The notes: generated by a model from the letters alone, not told the origin. DNA of 64,000 bases from Amyelois transitella (GCF_032362555.1 NC_083515.1:5367001-5431000); one strand, 5' to 3'. Positions 24,801 to 36,830 are shown, numbered from the stretch's first letter. Translations and numbers: made by a program.

Positions 24801-25705
24801 GTTTTTGTGAAAACCCTTGCTTTAGCTTCTGCCATTCTGTTGTTAGCAGTATAATCAAAGGTTTATCGATTATCCCTGTTTATTGTCAGTATTTTTCATT
24901 AATTTACCTGTGTTGCTTTATGTTATATAATTAAACACAATGCTATGTGTGGTATACAAGGAAAACATTATTGAAATATCCTTTATACAGTCGAAATAAG
25001 GTATATTGCTGAAATTTTGTATCGGTGGATGTAATTAGGAATATGAGAGGAAAAATGTGTAATGATTAAAGTTATTTTTTAAACTATTCATAATTTTTTG
25101 TCAAAACTGTTGGTTTTGTCTACCCCGCAAGGGTTGTAGACGTGGTAATATATGTATGTAATGTTCAGTATATTGAGGGCTGCTTTAATCGCTCGCTTTA
25201 ACATTTATAGCGCAGTGTTATGTATGTATAATGACGTTATATGCGATATAATAATATTCAGGCATATTTGTGCATTTTTAGGCCACAGGGTGAACACGTA
25301 ATTCTTGTAAAAATTATACTGGCCTTATACATAAACCATAATTATTATTTGGCATATTAACAGATGACCTGCAGAAAGTCAATTTGTCCTATTGCGTTCC
25401 TTTCTTTGTGGAATCTTGGGTATACCTATGACCACGATCATGAATAGAGTAAGGCAGGTTTTTATACGAAGCGTTTTGCGACCTTACCGACCTCCAAAAC
25501 CTTTGCAACCCTACCCACATTTACACATTAACTGACCATAAGAGCATCGGTTATCAATTAAACAAATGAGAAAAAGACAAGGAGGATAGATTAGAACCTG
25601 TGCACATCAGTTTTTGGTCGCACCGATGCTGTAACAGATGATGATGTGGCAGGCGCGGCCGGGCAGCCCAGCACGGCGGTGGCGGCCATCTCGGAGTGGC
25701 GGTGA
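21832..25705 (+). CDS. dco: Casein kinase 1 delta/epsilon, discs overgrown/doubletime, 344 aa
   Basis: A Ser/Thr kinase that in insects phosphorylates PERIOD and acts in growth, Wnt and Hedgehog signalling. Coding exons are 21832-21907, 22285-22395, 22904-23096, 23261-23403, 23628-23830, 24150-24309, 24638-24718 and 25638-25705, totalling 345 codons with stop. [20 protein letters not shown] opens the protein. Seen are catalytic Lys38 (VAIKLE), HRDIKPDN with Asp128, IDFGLAKKY, the CK1 mark [20 protein letters not shown] and the LPWQGLKA block. The kinase ends near residue 295 and is followed by a tail of about 50 residues, shorter than the fly's. Intron 3 uses a GC donor (AG|GCATGT) that splits the HRD Arg codon. 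A SINE sits in intron 2. The last exon is GC-rich and is my inference from phase and an acceptor. Reading through exon 7's donor instead would stop at 24736-24738. Confidence 0.88.
22607..22863 (-). mobile_element. SINE copy b, in dco intron 2
   Basis: A near-complete member about 257 bases long, with its TATG-type tail (CATACATA on the plus strand) at the low-coordinate end. It ends only about 40 bases before the acceptor of dco exon 3, leaving a short pyrimidine-rich stretch for splicing. Confidence 0.85.
25103..25162 (+). mobile_element. SINE copy h, 3' end only
   Basis: CTGTTGGTTTTGTCTACCCC, then GCAAGG, TAGACGTGG and a TATGTATG tail: the last 60 bases of the family in plus orientation. 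It lies in dco intron 7. A 5'-truncated insertion. Confidence 0.75.
25375..25560 (-). repeat. Degenerate tRNA-derived SINE fragment
   Basis: The blocks 'accacgatcatgaatagag', 'ttttatacgaagcgttttgc', 'cgacctccaaaacctttgc' and 'accataagagcatcggtta' correspond to those of the other tRNA-derived copies in reverse order. It lies in dco intron 7, 80 bases before the last exon. Confidence 0.5.
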
Positions 25706-28375
25706 GGGAGCCCCGACCCGCACAGCTGAAACATTTTGTATGCATTCATGTTATCGTTCATATTATTGTAAATTATTTAACTTAGACTAAGGTTGCGAGT
25801 GGCTCGTGGACTGAATGAAGTGGGCGTATGACTTGTATGAGTGTAGATGTTTATTAGGCCTATCCGCGCATCCGTTGTACTTTATGCTCAGTTGTATTTA
25901 GACTTAAGGCTAAAGTAAAACATACTGAAGTTAACGAAATATCGGACCTCTCGTATTTGACTACTGGAGTGTAAGTTTACTTTTTAAAAATTAAAATTGT
26001 GATTTTAATAGAATGATAGAAAGAGGAACTTACATTTTTAAATTTTCATACTATCGGTGTAGTGGACGCGTCTTTTAATTTCTAAATTAATGGGACTTTT
26101 GCAATTTTTATAAAGCTTACCAGAAAGTGCATTTTGCATTTTTTGGTTTCACGCTTTAATTTGTTGCTGGACCATTTTCGTTTTTGATAGCTGATAAAGT
26201 TGTCAGTATCGAAATATTTACATTGATTACCCAAAATACTTTGTGCAATATCTCTGCCCTACTTTTTTTATAATTTATAAAATCCTAGTTTCGTCTTCCT
26301 GATTTATACACGATCATTAAAAATAAAACGCCCAGCGTTTTATCCTTCTTAAAGGTAAAATATAACAATCATTTAATAAGGGTTACTTCAAATTGCATTA
26401 AATTGCTCCTGACACTGCCATAATTTAATGTAGGTAAGTTATGCCTATTCAATCTGATTAAATATTCATCTTAATCACGTGGCTTGAGAAACAATCTTTC
26501 GGCATAGAAAACTACACAGGAAATGTCTAATTATCTTCATCATTTTGATGGTTATTTTTAGATGTTTAGACATTCCATAGGACCGATCAGTTGTAATCCA
26601 AGTATGATCTCACATAATTTACCAAAATTTTATTCTTGTAGACAAAAGCTGTTTACGTTTTGATTGGCTTATATTATAAACAAAATAGGTATGAATCTAA
26701 AACTCTTGAAGATATAACTGCTGTTTATGTGTATTATAATGTTACCTGTATCTGTTCCATCATAAAGAATCCTATAATATGGTGTGACAAAGAAGAGTAG
26801 AAAATAAAAATTGGGGCGCTCCCATGTAACATCAAATGTTTTTCGAGCATTTACAAAGTTTTGCGCTTACAAAACTTACCAATCACAATCAGAAGTTTTG
26901 AAAAGCCACTTTCTACTCTTGTTGGCCACATTAAAGTAGACGTTTTGACTTTGTGTTTTCACTGTCATAACAAGATGACTATTTTTGTGGATATAATAAT
27001 ATTTATACCTTACTATTGGGAGTTTGTAAATATTACTTAAGGATTGTATACAAATGCATTGAGTTGATTTGAGGCATTGGAACAATTGCGTTTGCATGTA
27101 TTTTTAAATGGACCATCTTTCTCTTTAATATGACTGAATATTAGGTTCAATTTAATGTAAATATGTTTAGAATTGTGTTAAGGGTGGGTTGTTTTGAGAA
27201 AGTTGTAGGCTTTAGTGACTCATAAATCATAGCTGTTTTATTTTTCGTTATGACACCCTGATGGAACCAAAACAATATTTTACACCTTTATTATAAAATT
27301 ATGAATTAAATCTTATGTTTTATTTTTCACCGTACTTTTAAATTGCACATTGTAATTAGTTTTAATTCAGCATTATTTGTCTATACCTAAGTGTGTATGT
27401 TGTTTAGTCTACAGGGTAAATGAAGCATTTCAGTTGATATTGAAGAGCGCAGGTTGCTAAAGTAATACAAATCTTTTATTGTCAGTCTATATATAAAAAT
27501 TCTGAGGGTTGTATGTATTGCACCCCAGATGAGAGGAAGTAATACAATTTGTGGTATTGAGCCCTATGATGTAACTGTTACTGTGTGCGTGGTGCAATGC
27601 TTGGAGGCGCGGCGACAGCGCCGTCTGCAGTCTCAGCTCGTGTCGTGTCCGCGTGTCCAGTGTCGTATACTTAATCTCCACAAACGCTTCCGATGCGAAA
27701 GTTGTGGCTTGCTCCTAGCGTTAAGTGTACGCTCCAATCGAAGAAAATGGACTTGGATTTTGTATATAGTTATTGTAAGGTATAAAGATAAGTTGACACA
27801 CTGTTTTTTACAATATCTTAAGTAAAGAAAATAAATACATACATAACTGTTGTAGCATTAATGTCATTCGATTATTTTACTGTTATTCTATGCATACCTT
27901 TTGATTGGGTCGAGTCTTGTGTAGCTGCGTGTCTTGTAACATAATTAAAATTCTGCTTTGAGATATGCATACTCTATTGCGAAATTACTCGTTCGACTAA
28001 AATGGAAGGAGGGAATGAATCGATATTAGTAGTTGTAGATTGAGTAAGGAATTTAGAAAGATGGGCTTATATTGGATATTATAAATTCTAAATTTAATGT
28101 TTGAATGTATTTGTTCCCTCCAGTACGAGTAACCGGCATTATTGACATGGAAATCATTTAACTGTTTTAGAAGTATCACTGTGTTGTGTTTACCTTATCA
28201 TGTGATATGTTCTCTATATTCTTAACATCTATGCTAGCCTACCTTAGCATAATACCCATTATACACATACATCATATAAATCGTTATTCTTGAATTGTTT
28301 CCTATGTCCATTATGAATTAATTTGACACAATAAAATGAGTAAAACGAAAGAAGACTTGCTTTATTTCTTTAAAC
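25706..28375 (+). other. dco 3' UTR candidate region
   Basis: No coding exon was recognised. Poly(A)-signal candidates AATAAA occur near 27829 and at about 28331, the latter just before the end of the convergent SDR gene. A 98-codon plus frame at 27529-27825 has two CxxC pairs but no recognisable family and lies in the likely UTR. Confidence 0.4.
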
Positions 28376-29925
28376 CTAACACGCTAAGAAACCTCCGTCA
28401 ACCGGCAAGTGCACTCCTGAAATCATGCTCGCTTTATCACTCAGCAGAAACATAACTGCATTCACCACTTCATGCACCTCGCCGAATCTGAAATAAATAT
28501 AATGCTCGTAAGCAAAGTGAAGTGAAATGGAATACTTCGTGTACTTCATCTACTTCATGGATATTCTATGATAAATCTTTAATAGGCCAAGCATTGAAGG
28601 TATTTTAAATGATGTTCTTGTACCATGATGATCGAAGGCCAAAAGTTTAGTTTTTTTTTAGTGCAGCTCAAAAATCAATGTGTCAACCACAAAATATATA
28701 GAATCTATCCGCTAAATAGAAAATATTTATTAACAAGAATTACAGTAAGTCTCTAATTCTTGAGATAATAAAAAATTTTGATTTATCTTTTCCTTACCTT
28801 CCCAATGGTATCTTGGAGAGCATTTCCTGTGACTTTGAAGGCTCCGACCAAGCTTTACGTCCCAATTCAGTCATGACCACAGTGGGATTCACGGTGTTAG
28901 CTCTGATCCCAAAGGGTCCCAACTCTAGTGCCATCACTCGAGTTATTCCGTCCACAGCCGCCTTAGATCCACAATATGATACGTGATCTTTTAGTGCGGC
29001 CTGTAATATGAATACAAGCTTTTATGACAGCAATACCACAGTTATTACACTGACCAACTAGTTTTTTGGACCTCGTAGAATATTTGATAACTTGCCTTGG
29101 ACGCTTGCGAAGATACATTCACTATAGAACCTTTTATACCATTTTGAATCATTTTTTTAGCGACTATTTGGCTTACATTTACAACAGCTCTGGTATTGAT
29201 AGCAAATGTGCTGGAAATAGGTAAAACAATATTATTTTTATAGCCGTTATCCTGTATTTAAGAATATTCATATAGAGCCACCTTTGCTGGTTTTGATACT
29301 ATTGGCCCTGTCTTCTACTGGATAAATGCGTGTTATTATATGTGGGTAAAATTTTATCGAATCTTGCTGCTAACACACAGTCTCTTAATAAGTATTTCGG
29401 TTGATAAAAAAAATGAGTTACGATAGTATACCTAGGTATTATCACTACAAAATTGTAGGATTATTGTGTATCTTACTCATCGAATAGTTCTTTAGTGCAT
29501 TCCAAGAACGGTTGATTTAAAACGACACCCGCATTATTTACGAGGCCATCAAAGACTCCCAATGAATCCACACACTCCTTTGTTTCAACCCAGTCACGAA
29601 GATCCACACAGACCACTTCTATTGTAGGGTACTGGGCTTTTAATTTTTGCACGTTTTCCGCAATATTGGTAATAACAACTACTGCAGCTCCTAGCCGCCA
29701 CAGTTCTTCTGCAATTCCATAACCGATACCTGTTGAATAAAATGATTAACCCTACGTTTATCAACACGTTTAATTGTGGCCAAGTTTTATACCTAAATAT
29801 TTTCAACAAAGCGGACTGTATTATGTTTTAATAGTTACAAAGGTATATGTATAAACTCTGTAGGTGAACTAACCTCTGCATCCTCCAGTGACTAGTATTC
29901 TCTTTCCTTTGAAATATTTATCCAT
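28376..29925 (-). CDS. SDR, L-xylulose reductase (DCXR)-like, copy A, 244 aa
   Basis: A short-chain dehydrogenase/reductase. The family reduces L-xylulose and alpha-dicarbonyls with NADPH, usually as cytosolic tetramers. Coding exons, 5' to 3' on the minus strand, are 29874-29925, 29477-29729, 29096-29210, 28798-29000 and 28376-28487 (52, 253, 115, 203 and 112 nt). Seen are the cofactor loop TGGCRGIGYGIA, NNAG, the catalytic Ser block [13 protein letters not shown] (Tyr and Lys), the [10 protein letters not shown] substrate loop and the [14 protein letters not shown] end. The 244-residue length is exactly that of DCXR. Intron 3 has a GC donor (AAG|GCAAGT). The start [15 protein letters not shown] is fixed by the immediate cofactor motif. 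An AATAAA on the minus strand (28361-28366) lies about 10 bases past the stop, so the 3' UTR is very short. Confidence 0.87.
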
Positions 29926-30739
29926 TTTGTTTATCCGTCTTAAGATAGATAAGTATAATATACTTGTGTGATATACGGCTCAGTTCATTGGTATATATCG
30001 TATATCTCGTACTAGAATAGGTATTATTCAATTTTATGATTGATAACAACTCAGCACAAACAACAGAGATAATGATGTATCTGTAACTGCTCAAGAGAAA
30101 TAAAACACACATTTATCACGTATACGCAACTAGTTTATGACCGCGGTTTCACTCATATAATTTTGTTTTTAAACTTACCTAAAGTTAGACTAAAATATAT
30201 TTTTAGCTATTTAACAATGCTCAACAACAAATAATTTGGAGAGTGATAGCAAAGTTCAAAAACGAAGATAGAAGGTCAAAGAGGATAATATTAAAACGTC
30301 AGTTTTAACAATCGATTTTTATTAAACAAAATACATGTGATCACCCTGAAATATAGGAAGATATAATTAAAATACAATAGAAAATGGAAGTTTAAGGTGC
30401 ATATAAACAAAAATATTTAATTTATTAATGTTCTGCAATTAATAAATTATCATGTCTTTTACTTTATTGTAGTACGAATTATAAAAGCACTTTCATAATT
30501 TTTAATACCTATACAAAGTCATCAAATAAGTGTATGGACAGGTCATGATTTTGTAGTTAGACACACAGATATGCATAATATTTGATGCCCGAATATAACG
30601 TAAAGGTAATATGGCACTTTTTACTTGGTAAAATATATAAACAAATTAATATCAGAATTTTTCTCCATTCTTTGGTAAAAAAAATAGAAAAATAAAAATG
30701 CCTAATTCGAGTAATAGCTGTGGGTACAATGAAGCTGTT
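29926..30739. other. Intergenic space between the two SDR genes
   Basis: Holds the promoter of SDR copy A and the 3' UTR of copy B. A minus-strand AATAAA at 30421-30426, about 315 bases past copy B's stop, is a possible poly(A) signal. Nothing else was recognised. Confidence 0.5.
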
Positions 30740-33733
30740 CTATGTAGCTAGGAAGCCTCCGTCAATGGGTAGCTCGACACCATTGATCATGCTGGCCTTC
30801 TCACTCAGCAGGAATACTACAGCATTCACTACCTCCGACACTTCGCCAAATCTGAAATGAGATTAAAATCACTTTTTGTGGGTGCACAGAGTGTTAACAT
30901 ACCCACGCCGAAAAGCTCATTTTCAATTTGTAGGTAATAGGTATCTATATATATGTATATTCTAAAATTGAAATTGGCAGGAAGGTAGTTTGTAACTAGA
31001 AGACGTCTGCTGAGAATCATTTTAGAAATACTTGAATTGTAGTAGTAAGCTTTACTATATAATAATTAAAATATTATTAATGTGTTTTTTGTCTATATTT
31101 TATGACAAGACCACTAAACAACTCTCTCAAACAACTCACTCAATTTTGGATATAGTGTGGAGTACGGAGAAGGAAGTGGGGTACCTACTATTCACGTGGG
31201 CGGAGCGAAAGCTAGTACAGACAAAATCACTCGGCATAACATCGTTGTTGATTAAAGGATTTTCGTTGGGGTGAGTATTCGAACAAAAAAAATATTAAAA
31301 AATAATTTTCTTAAATGGATTTAACATTTGAGCACTGTACTCAAGTGTGTGGCTGTATGCTGGCTAGTGAGCAATAAAAATATTATGAAACAAGCAAGTC
31401 ATTGTTTGTATGTGGGATCTATAATTTTCCATTGCTCAAAAACTTCCATAAATGTATAATAAATTTACTTGTTGTATGTTGATATGCTTATATCTATGTT
31501 ATAAAGAGTATATAATAAAATAATTTATGTAACAAAGATTTGATAATATTAAAAATTATCATTCTCTGTATCATAACTTACATAATTATTATAAATTTAT
31601 CATGATAAAGGTCAGTTTAAAGTTATCATATTTTTTCTCCATGTGAGCATATGTCCCATACATACATCATGCGTCTTTTTAAGAGGGATAGGCAAAACTA
31701 CATCTTTGCACGCACAATCCATGTATACTTTTAATACTTCATCCACATAACTTACAATAACTTTTGAAACTAACCTGTTTAAAGGTATTTTAGCCTTCAT
31801 TTCATTAGCTCTAACTGGTTCAGACCAACCAATCTTTCCCATTTCAGTCATGATTACAGTTGGATTGACTGCATTTACTCTTATACCATGAGGGCCAAGC
31901 TCCAATGCCATGGCACGGGTCAATGCATCGAGAGCCGCCTTGGATGCAGAGTAGATAGTATGATCTTTTAGAGCAGCCTGAAATTTTGGAAAAGGTTATT
32001 TGATACACCAGTTTTCATACTTCGATTTTCATACATATGGAAGATGATAATGAGTAAGCAGTTTCCACTTATGAGTGCATTTACATGACAAATATTATAT
32101 TATATATTTAAACAAAGATTATTTTATTTAGATAAGAGATAAACAAAAGCTGAACGTGGCCATTCAGTCTTTTCGAGACTGTTGGCTCTGTCTACCCCGC
32201 AAGGGATATAGACGTGACCAAATGTATGTATGTATAAACAAGCATTACATATTAGCCTGAGGAAAATCCTCACAATCATAAATATTAGATTCTGTCAATA
32301 ATAAATATTAGATTATGTCCAGATATTGTTCATCAAAACATTTAATTTTAATTGGTGTACCTTAGAGGCTTGGGACGATATGTTGACAATGGCTCCACGA
32401 GTTTTGTTCTCTACCATTTTCTTTGCAACTATTTGACTTATATTAAGAACTGCTTTGACATTTACATTGAATGTCCTGAAAAGATATTAGGTTAAGGTTT
32501 AAAAATTTATGGCAAATTTAATCTTACAGTAAAGAAGATAATAAACGGTTTTGAGGCATGCAGTCAATAATTATAAATATATATTAAGTAATAGTTTAAG
32601 CTGAAGATAATTATAGTTACTAAAACATTTAATATCTTTCTTTAAATATTATTCACAAACATACTTATCATAAGCCTCTGAAGTACATTCGAAAAATGGA
32701 TCACATATAGCGATTGCGGCATTGTTGACTAGGGCATCAAAGTGGCCAAGAGATTCCACGACCTCCCTAGTCTTATTCCAATCTGCTACATCAACATCCA
32801 CTATATCTATAGAAGGATATTCACTTTGAAGGGCCTCTAAGTGAGACCGAGTTCGTGACAAGGCTACAATATTGGCGCCAGCTCGCCATAATTCAACCGC
32901 AATACCACGACCAATACCTGAAAAATACCAGATATATATACATACAAGTACATACATACTTGTGCATTTTGGGGTACCAGACCTTAAAGGTAAAAACATT
33001 ACCCTATTTCTCAACCTCGGCTATCTGTCTGTCACTAGGCTGGGCTTAACTCTTAAAACGGGCCACTGCCAGAGAGGTTGGGGAGGTTGGGGGAGGGTCT
33101 GTATGACAAACTCGTCTTGGTCACAAATCTCAAACTCAAATTAGGGGTGTTACCCCCTCCCCCCCCCCTCTCCGGCGGTGGCCCGTTTCAAGAGTTTTAC
33201 CCTAGGCTGTATCTCATAAACCATGATAGCTTGAAAGCTAAAGTTTAAAAAACATAAACATAAAACATGTTCTTTTCGTATTTTTTCTCAATATTAATAA
33301 CGGTAACAGAGCATAATAGCAAAGCATAGCATAGCAAGTTTCACAAAAAATATTTACATAGGTTTTACTTAAAGATAAATAATTAAATAACAGTAATGTA
33401 ATTATAAAAGTGGGGCTCCCAAACAAAAACAATTTTAAAACGATTTTTGGTTTTTAGATTTTAATAAACAGGTAGAAATATGAATATAAGAAAATCATAT
33501 TCATAGTACAGTAACAAACGTGATGATGGTACCTTCGCGCGCGTGTCCAACTCGCACTTTTTGTTTTTTGTACACACACGTAGATTTACATAGTTTGTAT
33601 TCAAAATGCATGTTATCAAATCCTACATTATTATATATTTATATTTGTTTAAATTAAACTAATTGGTATCTTTTTACTAACCTTGTCCAGCACCGGTTAC
33701 CAAGATCCTTTTTCCTTTAAATGAGATTTCCAT
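30740..33733 (-). CDS. SDR, L-xylulose reductase (DCXR)-like, copy B, 244 aa
   Basis: Tandem paralogue of copy A with the same expected chemistry. Minus-strand exons are 33682-33733, 32665-32917, 32361-32475, 31775-31977 and 30740-30851. The lengths 52, 253, 115, 203 and 112 are identical to copy A. Motifs: TGAGQGIGRGIA at the cofactor site, NNAA in place of [27 protein letters not shown] and [14 protein letters not shown]. The Ser, Tyr and Lys triad is kept, so it should be active. Asn-Asn-Ala-Ala is a mild departure. All introns are GT-AG, including intron 3, where copy A has GC. Intron 3 holds a truncated SINE and intron 1 a large foldback element. The exon 4 frame stays open into intron 4 for about 50 codons. 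Confidence 0.87.
32148..32235 (+). mobile_element. SINE copy c, 3' part, in SDR copy B intron 3
   Basis: AGCTGAACGTGGCCATTCAG, then TCTTTTCGAGACTGTTGGC, TCTGTCTACCCCGCAAGGG, TAGACGTGACC and a TATGTATGTA tail. The 5' two thirds are missing. Confidence 0.8.
33034..33210. mobile_element. Foldback element with G-rich and C-rich arms
   Basis: The left arm (about 33034-33098) and right arm (about 33151-33210) are imperfect inverted repeats. Both hold AACTCTT(A/G)AAACGGGCCAC, then GCC(A/G)GAGAGG and a G-rich run on one strand. The centre is about 50 bases. The right arm has an almost unbroken C tract (33153-33170). I infer a foldback-type MITE. It lies in intron 1 of SDR copy B. No target duplication could be fixed. 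Confidence 0.6.
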
Positions 33734-35603
33734 TTTAAATAGTTATCAAGCTTATAACTAAAAAATATACTAATCAATTTTAAAATGCGTAAAATGTCTT
33801 TGTGTATCTCTTAAATGAAGTAACACCTTCACTTGCGGGATTAAAACACTGTAAAATAAATTCAGATAATACTTAACAATAGATAGCCTTACAGCTGTTT
33901 AGTTTTTGAATGACTTTGCCATTATCTGACACTGACAGACGTTCAAGTTCTATTTTTATTTTATTTTAATGGCATTGGTTCGTGGAATTAGTCTTAAACG
34001 CAAGCAATACATGATTTTTGGTATCTCTCTTTATAGCTTTCAGGTAAACTCTGGAGTAGTAGAAAGTGAGAGAAGAATAGACATTTCAACTTTCGTTATA
34101 CGAGCTCTGAGTTCATATAGCGCTGAATTAATTAGTAAAATAATATTTGTTCTTTTCCACATCTTGTAAAAATATCTAGCTTTGTCTTTGTATATCGTGT
34201 ACCTACGTCTATCTGGTAGTATTGCTTTATTCATTGTTCTGACGAGAGCCAATGTCCAATATCAATTTGAGCATACCATGTATCGCGTGCACTCCACATT
34301 CAGCGGTTTAAATTCTACCGCGACCATGTTCCAATGATAATTTTCTAAGTTATCTAGGTACATTTATTAGTTTAATTGCTAACCATTTACTAACTTATAT
34401 GCTTTTATCAGCTAAGTTATAGAAATCGTGAGAAAACCTGCAAATTACGGCAATTACCTAGATGTGACATCTATTTAGTATGGCTTCAATCCATTAAGGT
34501 TGAGATTCCCCTGAAAAGGTTTCGAAGCTCAGACCATTATTTTATTAAGTGAAAACCATATGTATGTGGAAACTCGAAATCAAGCGTGTGGCGCCTCGTG
34601 TAAAAGTCTGACTTACCCAATTTGAAAACCTAGTAAGGTATCTATTAACCTATGGATAAATCTAAGTTGACACCTATGTATGTATAGATAAAATAAATCA
34701 TCCGCTAAGATTTAACGTCTTTATAATATGATGATGATGTAAGTAGATAATGTTCAGATTTACTATGAATTAAGTGGGAAAATATAGTTAAGTACCTACC
34801 TACTTAGCTGCAATGGGCAATATGATATTTCACATCGTCATCTTACTAGCGTTTGATGCAATTAAGTTCATCCTCGATAACAACCCAGTTTGCCAATAAC
34901 CAAACCACACCATGATGTAGGTAAGTTACAATAAGGTAAATTTACTGTGTGGCTCGCTTTGATAATAGGAGAATGGTTTCCTAGGATCATGATTGTTACA
35001 CTTGGTCACAGTTTTTAATAATCAAAAATAAAGTAAAGAAATAATAAATAAAGTTTTTAATAATAATCGCCTGAAATTTACGAAAGAGATGGAGTGGGCG
35101 GAGTGCGGTACGGTCACCGGAATCGTAGTACTGTGCCTGTCATTAAGGACTAAAAATAATAAGAATAAAATTTGTTATGGGATTTAAATATTTAATCATT
35201 CGATTAACATTTTATAAATTCCAGTAAATATAAACAAGGAATAAATTATTTTTGCATATAATTAGTTTACTTACAACTTAGTAACATAATCAAATTCTAC
35301 GAAGGTAAGTAACTACATTATCTAAGTTTTGAACTTTGCGGTGGCTTTAAAATCAACAGATTCGATCAAAATTTAGTAAAATAATTATCTTGAAATTTTG
35401 TGTATAACATGTGGGTATCTGACAGACTGACTAGCACTGTATCATGCATATACATATGTTTACTGTGGCTTACCACAGCTTGTGTTGTTGGTTTATACTA
35501 AGTCACATATTAAAACAAAAAAAAAAAATGGAAATGAAAAAGAAAAATTGAATTTTCTTACGAATTTTTACATCTTGAATGTGGTAGCCAAATTATATGT
35601 AAG
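33734..35603. other. Spacer upstream of SDR copy B, no gene seen
   Basis: Includes the likely promoter of copy B just above 33733. A stretch near 34470-34650 has SINE-like wording ('gtgtggcgcctcgtgtaaaa', 'tctgacttaccc') and may be an old tRNA-derived SINE. Nothing else was recognised. Confidence 0.45.
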
Positions 35604-35616
35604 TATGTAATTAACT

Positions 35617-36725
35617 ACATACATACATACATAAAATCACGCCTCTTTCCCGGAGGGGTAGGCAGAGACTACCTCTTTCCACTTGCCACGATCTCTGCAT
35701 ACTTCTTTCGCTTCGTCCACATTCATAACTCTCTTCATACAAGCTCGGCGGTTTCGGGTACTTTTGACCTGACCCTTTACCAGGACGTCCTTAATTTGAT
35801 CAAGATACGTTCGTCTAGGTCTTCCCACTCCGACCTTTCCCTCCACACTCTCCTTGTATATCTGCTTAGTCAACCTGCTTTCATTCATCCTCTCCACATG
35901 ACCGAACCATCTTAACATACCCTTTTCTATTCCTGTAACTACATCTTCTTTCACATCACAACATTCCCTTATCACGCTGTTCCTTATCCTGTCACTCAAT
36001 TTCACACCCATCATACTCCTTAACGCTCTCATTTCCACTGCATTTATTCTGCTTTCATGCTTCTTTTGCCATACCCAACTTTCACTCCCATACATTAATG
36101 TCGGGACCAACACGCCCCTGTGCACAGCCAGTCGAGCCTTTTTGGATAGTTTCTGACTGCTCATAAAGGCATGCAAAGCTCCATTCACCATGTTCCCCGC
36201 GTTCACTCTCCTTTCAATATCACTATCATACTTGCCATCTGATGTAAACTTTGATCCTAGATATACAAACTCTTTCACTTGCTCCACTTTTTCTCCTCCA
36301 ATCAAAATATTACATGCTGTCATTTCTTTCTCCATTTCAAAAACCAGTGTTTTAGTTTTACTTACGTTCACTTTCATTCCTTTCTCTTTTAAAGCTTCAT
36401 GCATACAGTTTACCATCTCCTGTAACTCCTCCGCTGATGACGCCAGTATAACCTGATCGTCGGCATAGAGCAGACATTTGACGAGTAACTCATTCATCCT
36501 TAATCCACTTTTAGACTCTTTCAAATCTGTCAAGCAGCTATCCATAAATAGGTTGAACAGCCACGGTGACGCAACACATCCTTGCCTAACGCCTTTCTCA
36601 ATCTTAAACCACTCAGTGTGCGCTCCGTTTATCCTGACACAAGCACTCGAATCCTCATATAAGGATTTCAGTGCTCGTATTAAGAGACTGCTCACCCCAT
36701 GCATAGAAAGTGCTGACCACAATTC
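35617..36725 (-). mobile_element. 5'-truncated RTE LINE, second copy
   Basis: The minus strand carries the last 1.1 kb of the RTE seen at 3738-7002, ending in the same TATG tail. A 13-base duplication, TATGTAATTAACT, flanks it exactly (35604-35616 and 36726-36738), showing a target-primed insertion that stopped early. Protein identity with the first copy is almost complete; the one substitution I saw is Ile to Val just after YADD. Unlike the first copy it keeps 39 extra bases at 36671-36714. Confidence 0.92.
35637..36722 (-). pseudogene. RTE reverse transcriptase, C-terminal 361 residues
   Basis: An open frame from the palm region to the normal C-terminus, starting at a TTG inside the truncated element and so not a real start. 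It carries KGVRQGCVASPWLFNLF, the YADD site and the C-terminal GRPRRTYLDQI block. It lacks the endonuclease and fingers and cannot act alone. Its value is as a reference for the first copy: it has SMHGVSSLLIRAL where that copy has a gap. Confidence 0.85.
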
Positions 36726-36830
36726 TATGTAATTAACTGTTATTTTTTATTTAATAGTAGATAGGTATAGGTATATGACAAAGTTATAAATAAGTTATTT
36801 GGAAAGCGTTCATTTGCAACGTTTACCTGA

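Noticed and set aside
27529-27825. 98-codon frame with CxxC pairs in the likely dco 3' UTR
   Set aside because: The Cys spacing is suggestive but there is no fold-level pattern, and it lies where the dco UTR should be.
36190-36732. Plus-strand frames over the second RTE copy
   Set aside because: Antisense shadows of the reverse transcriptase frame; the same shadows appear over the first copy.
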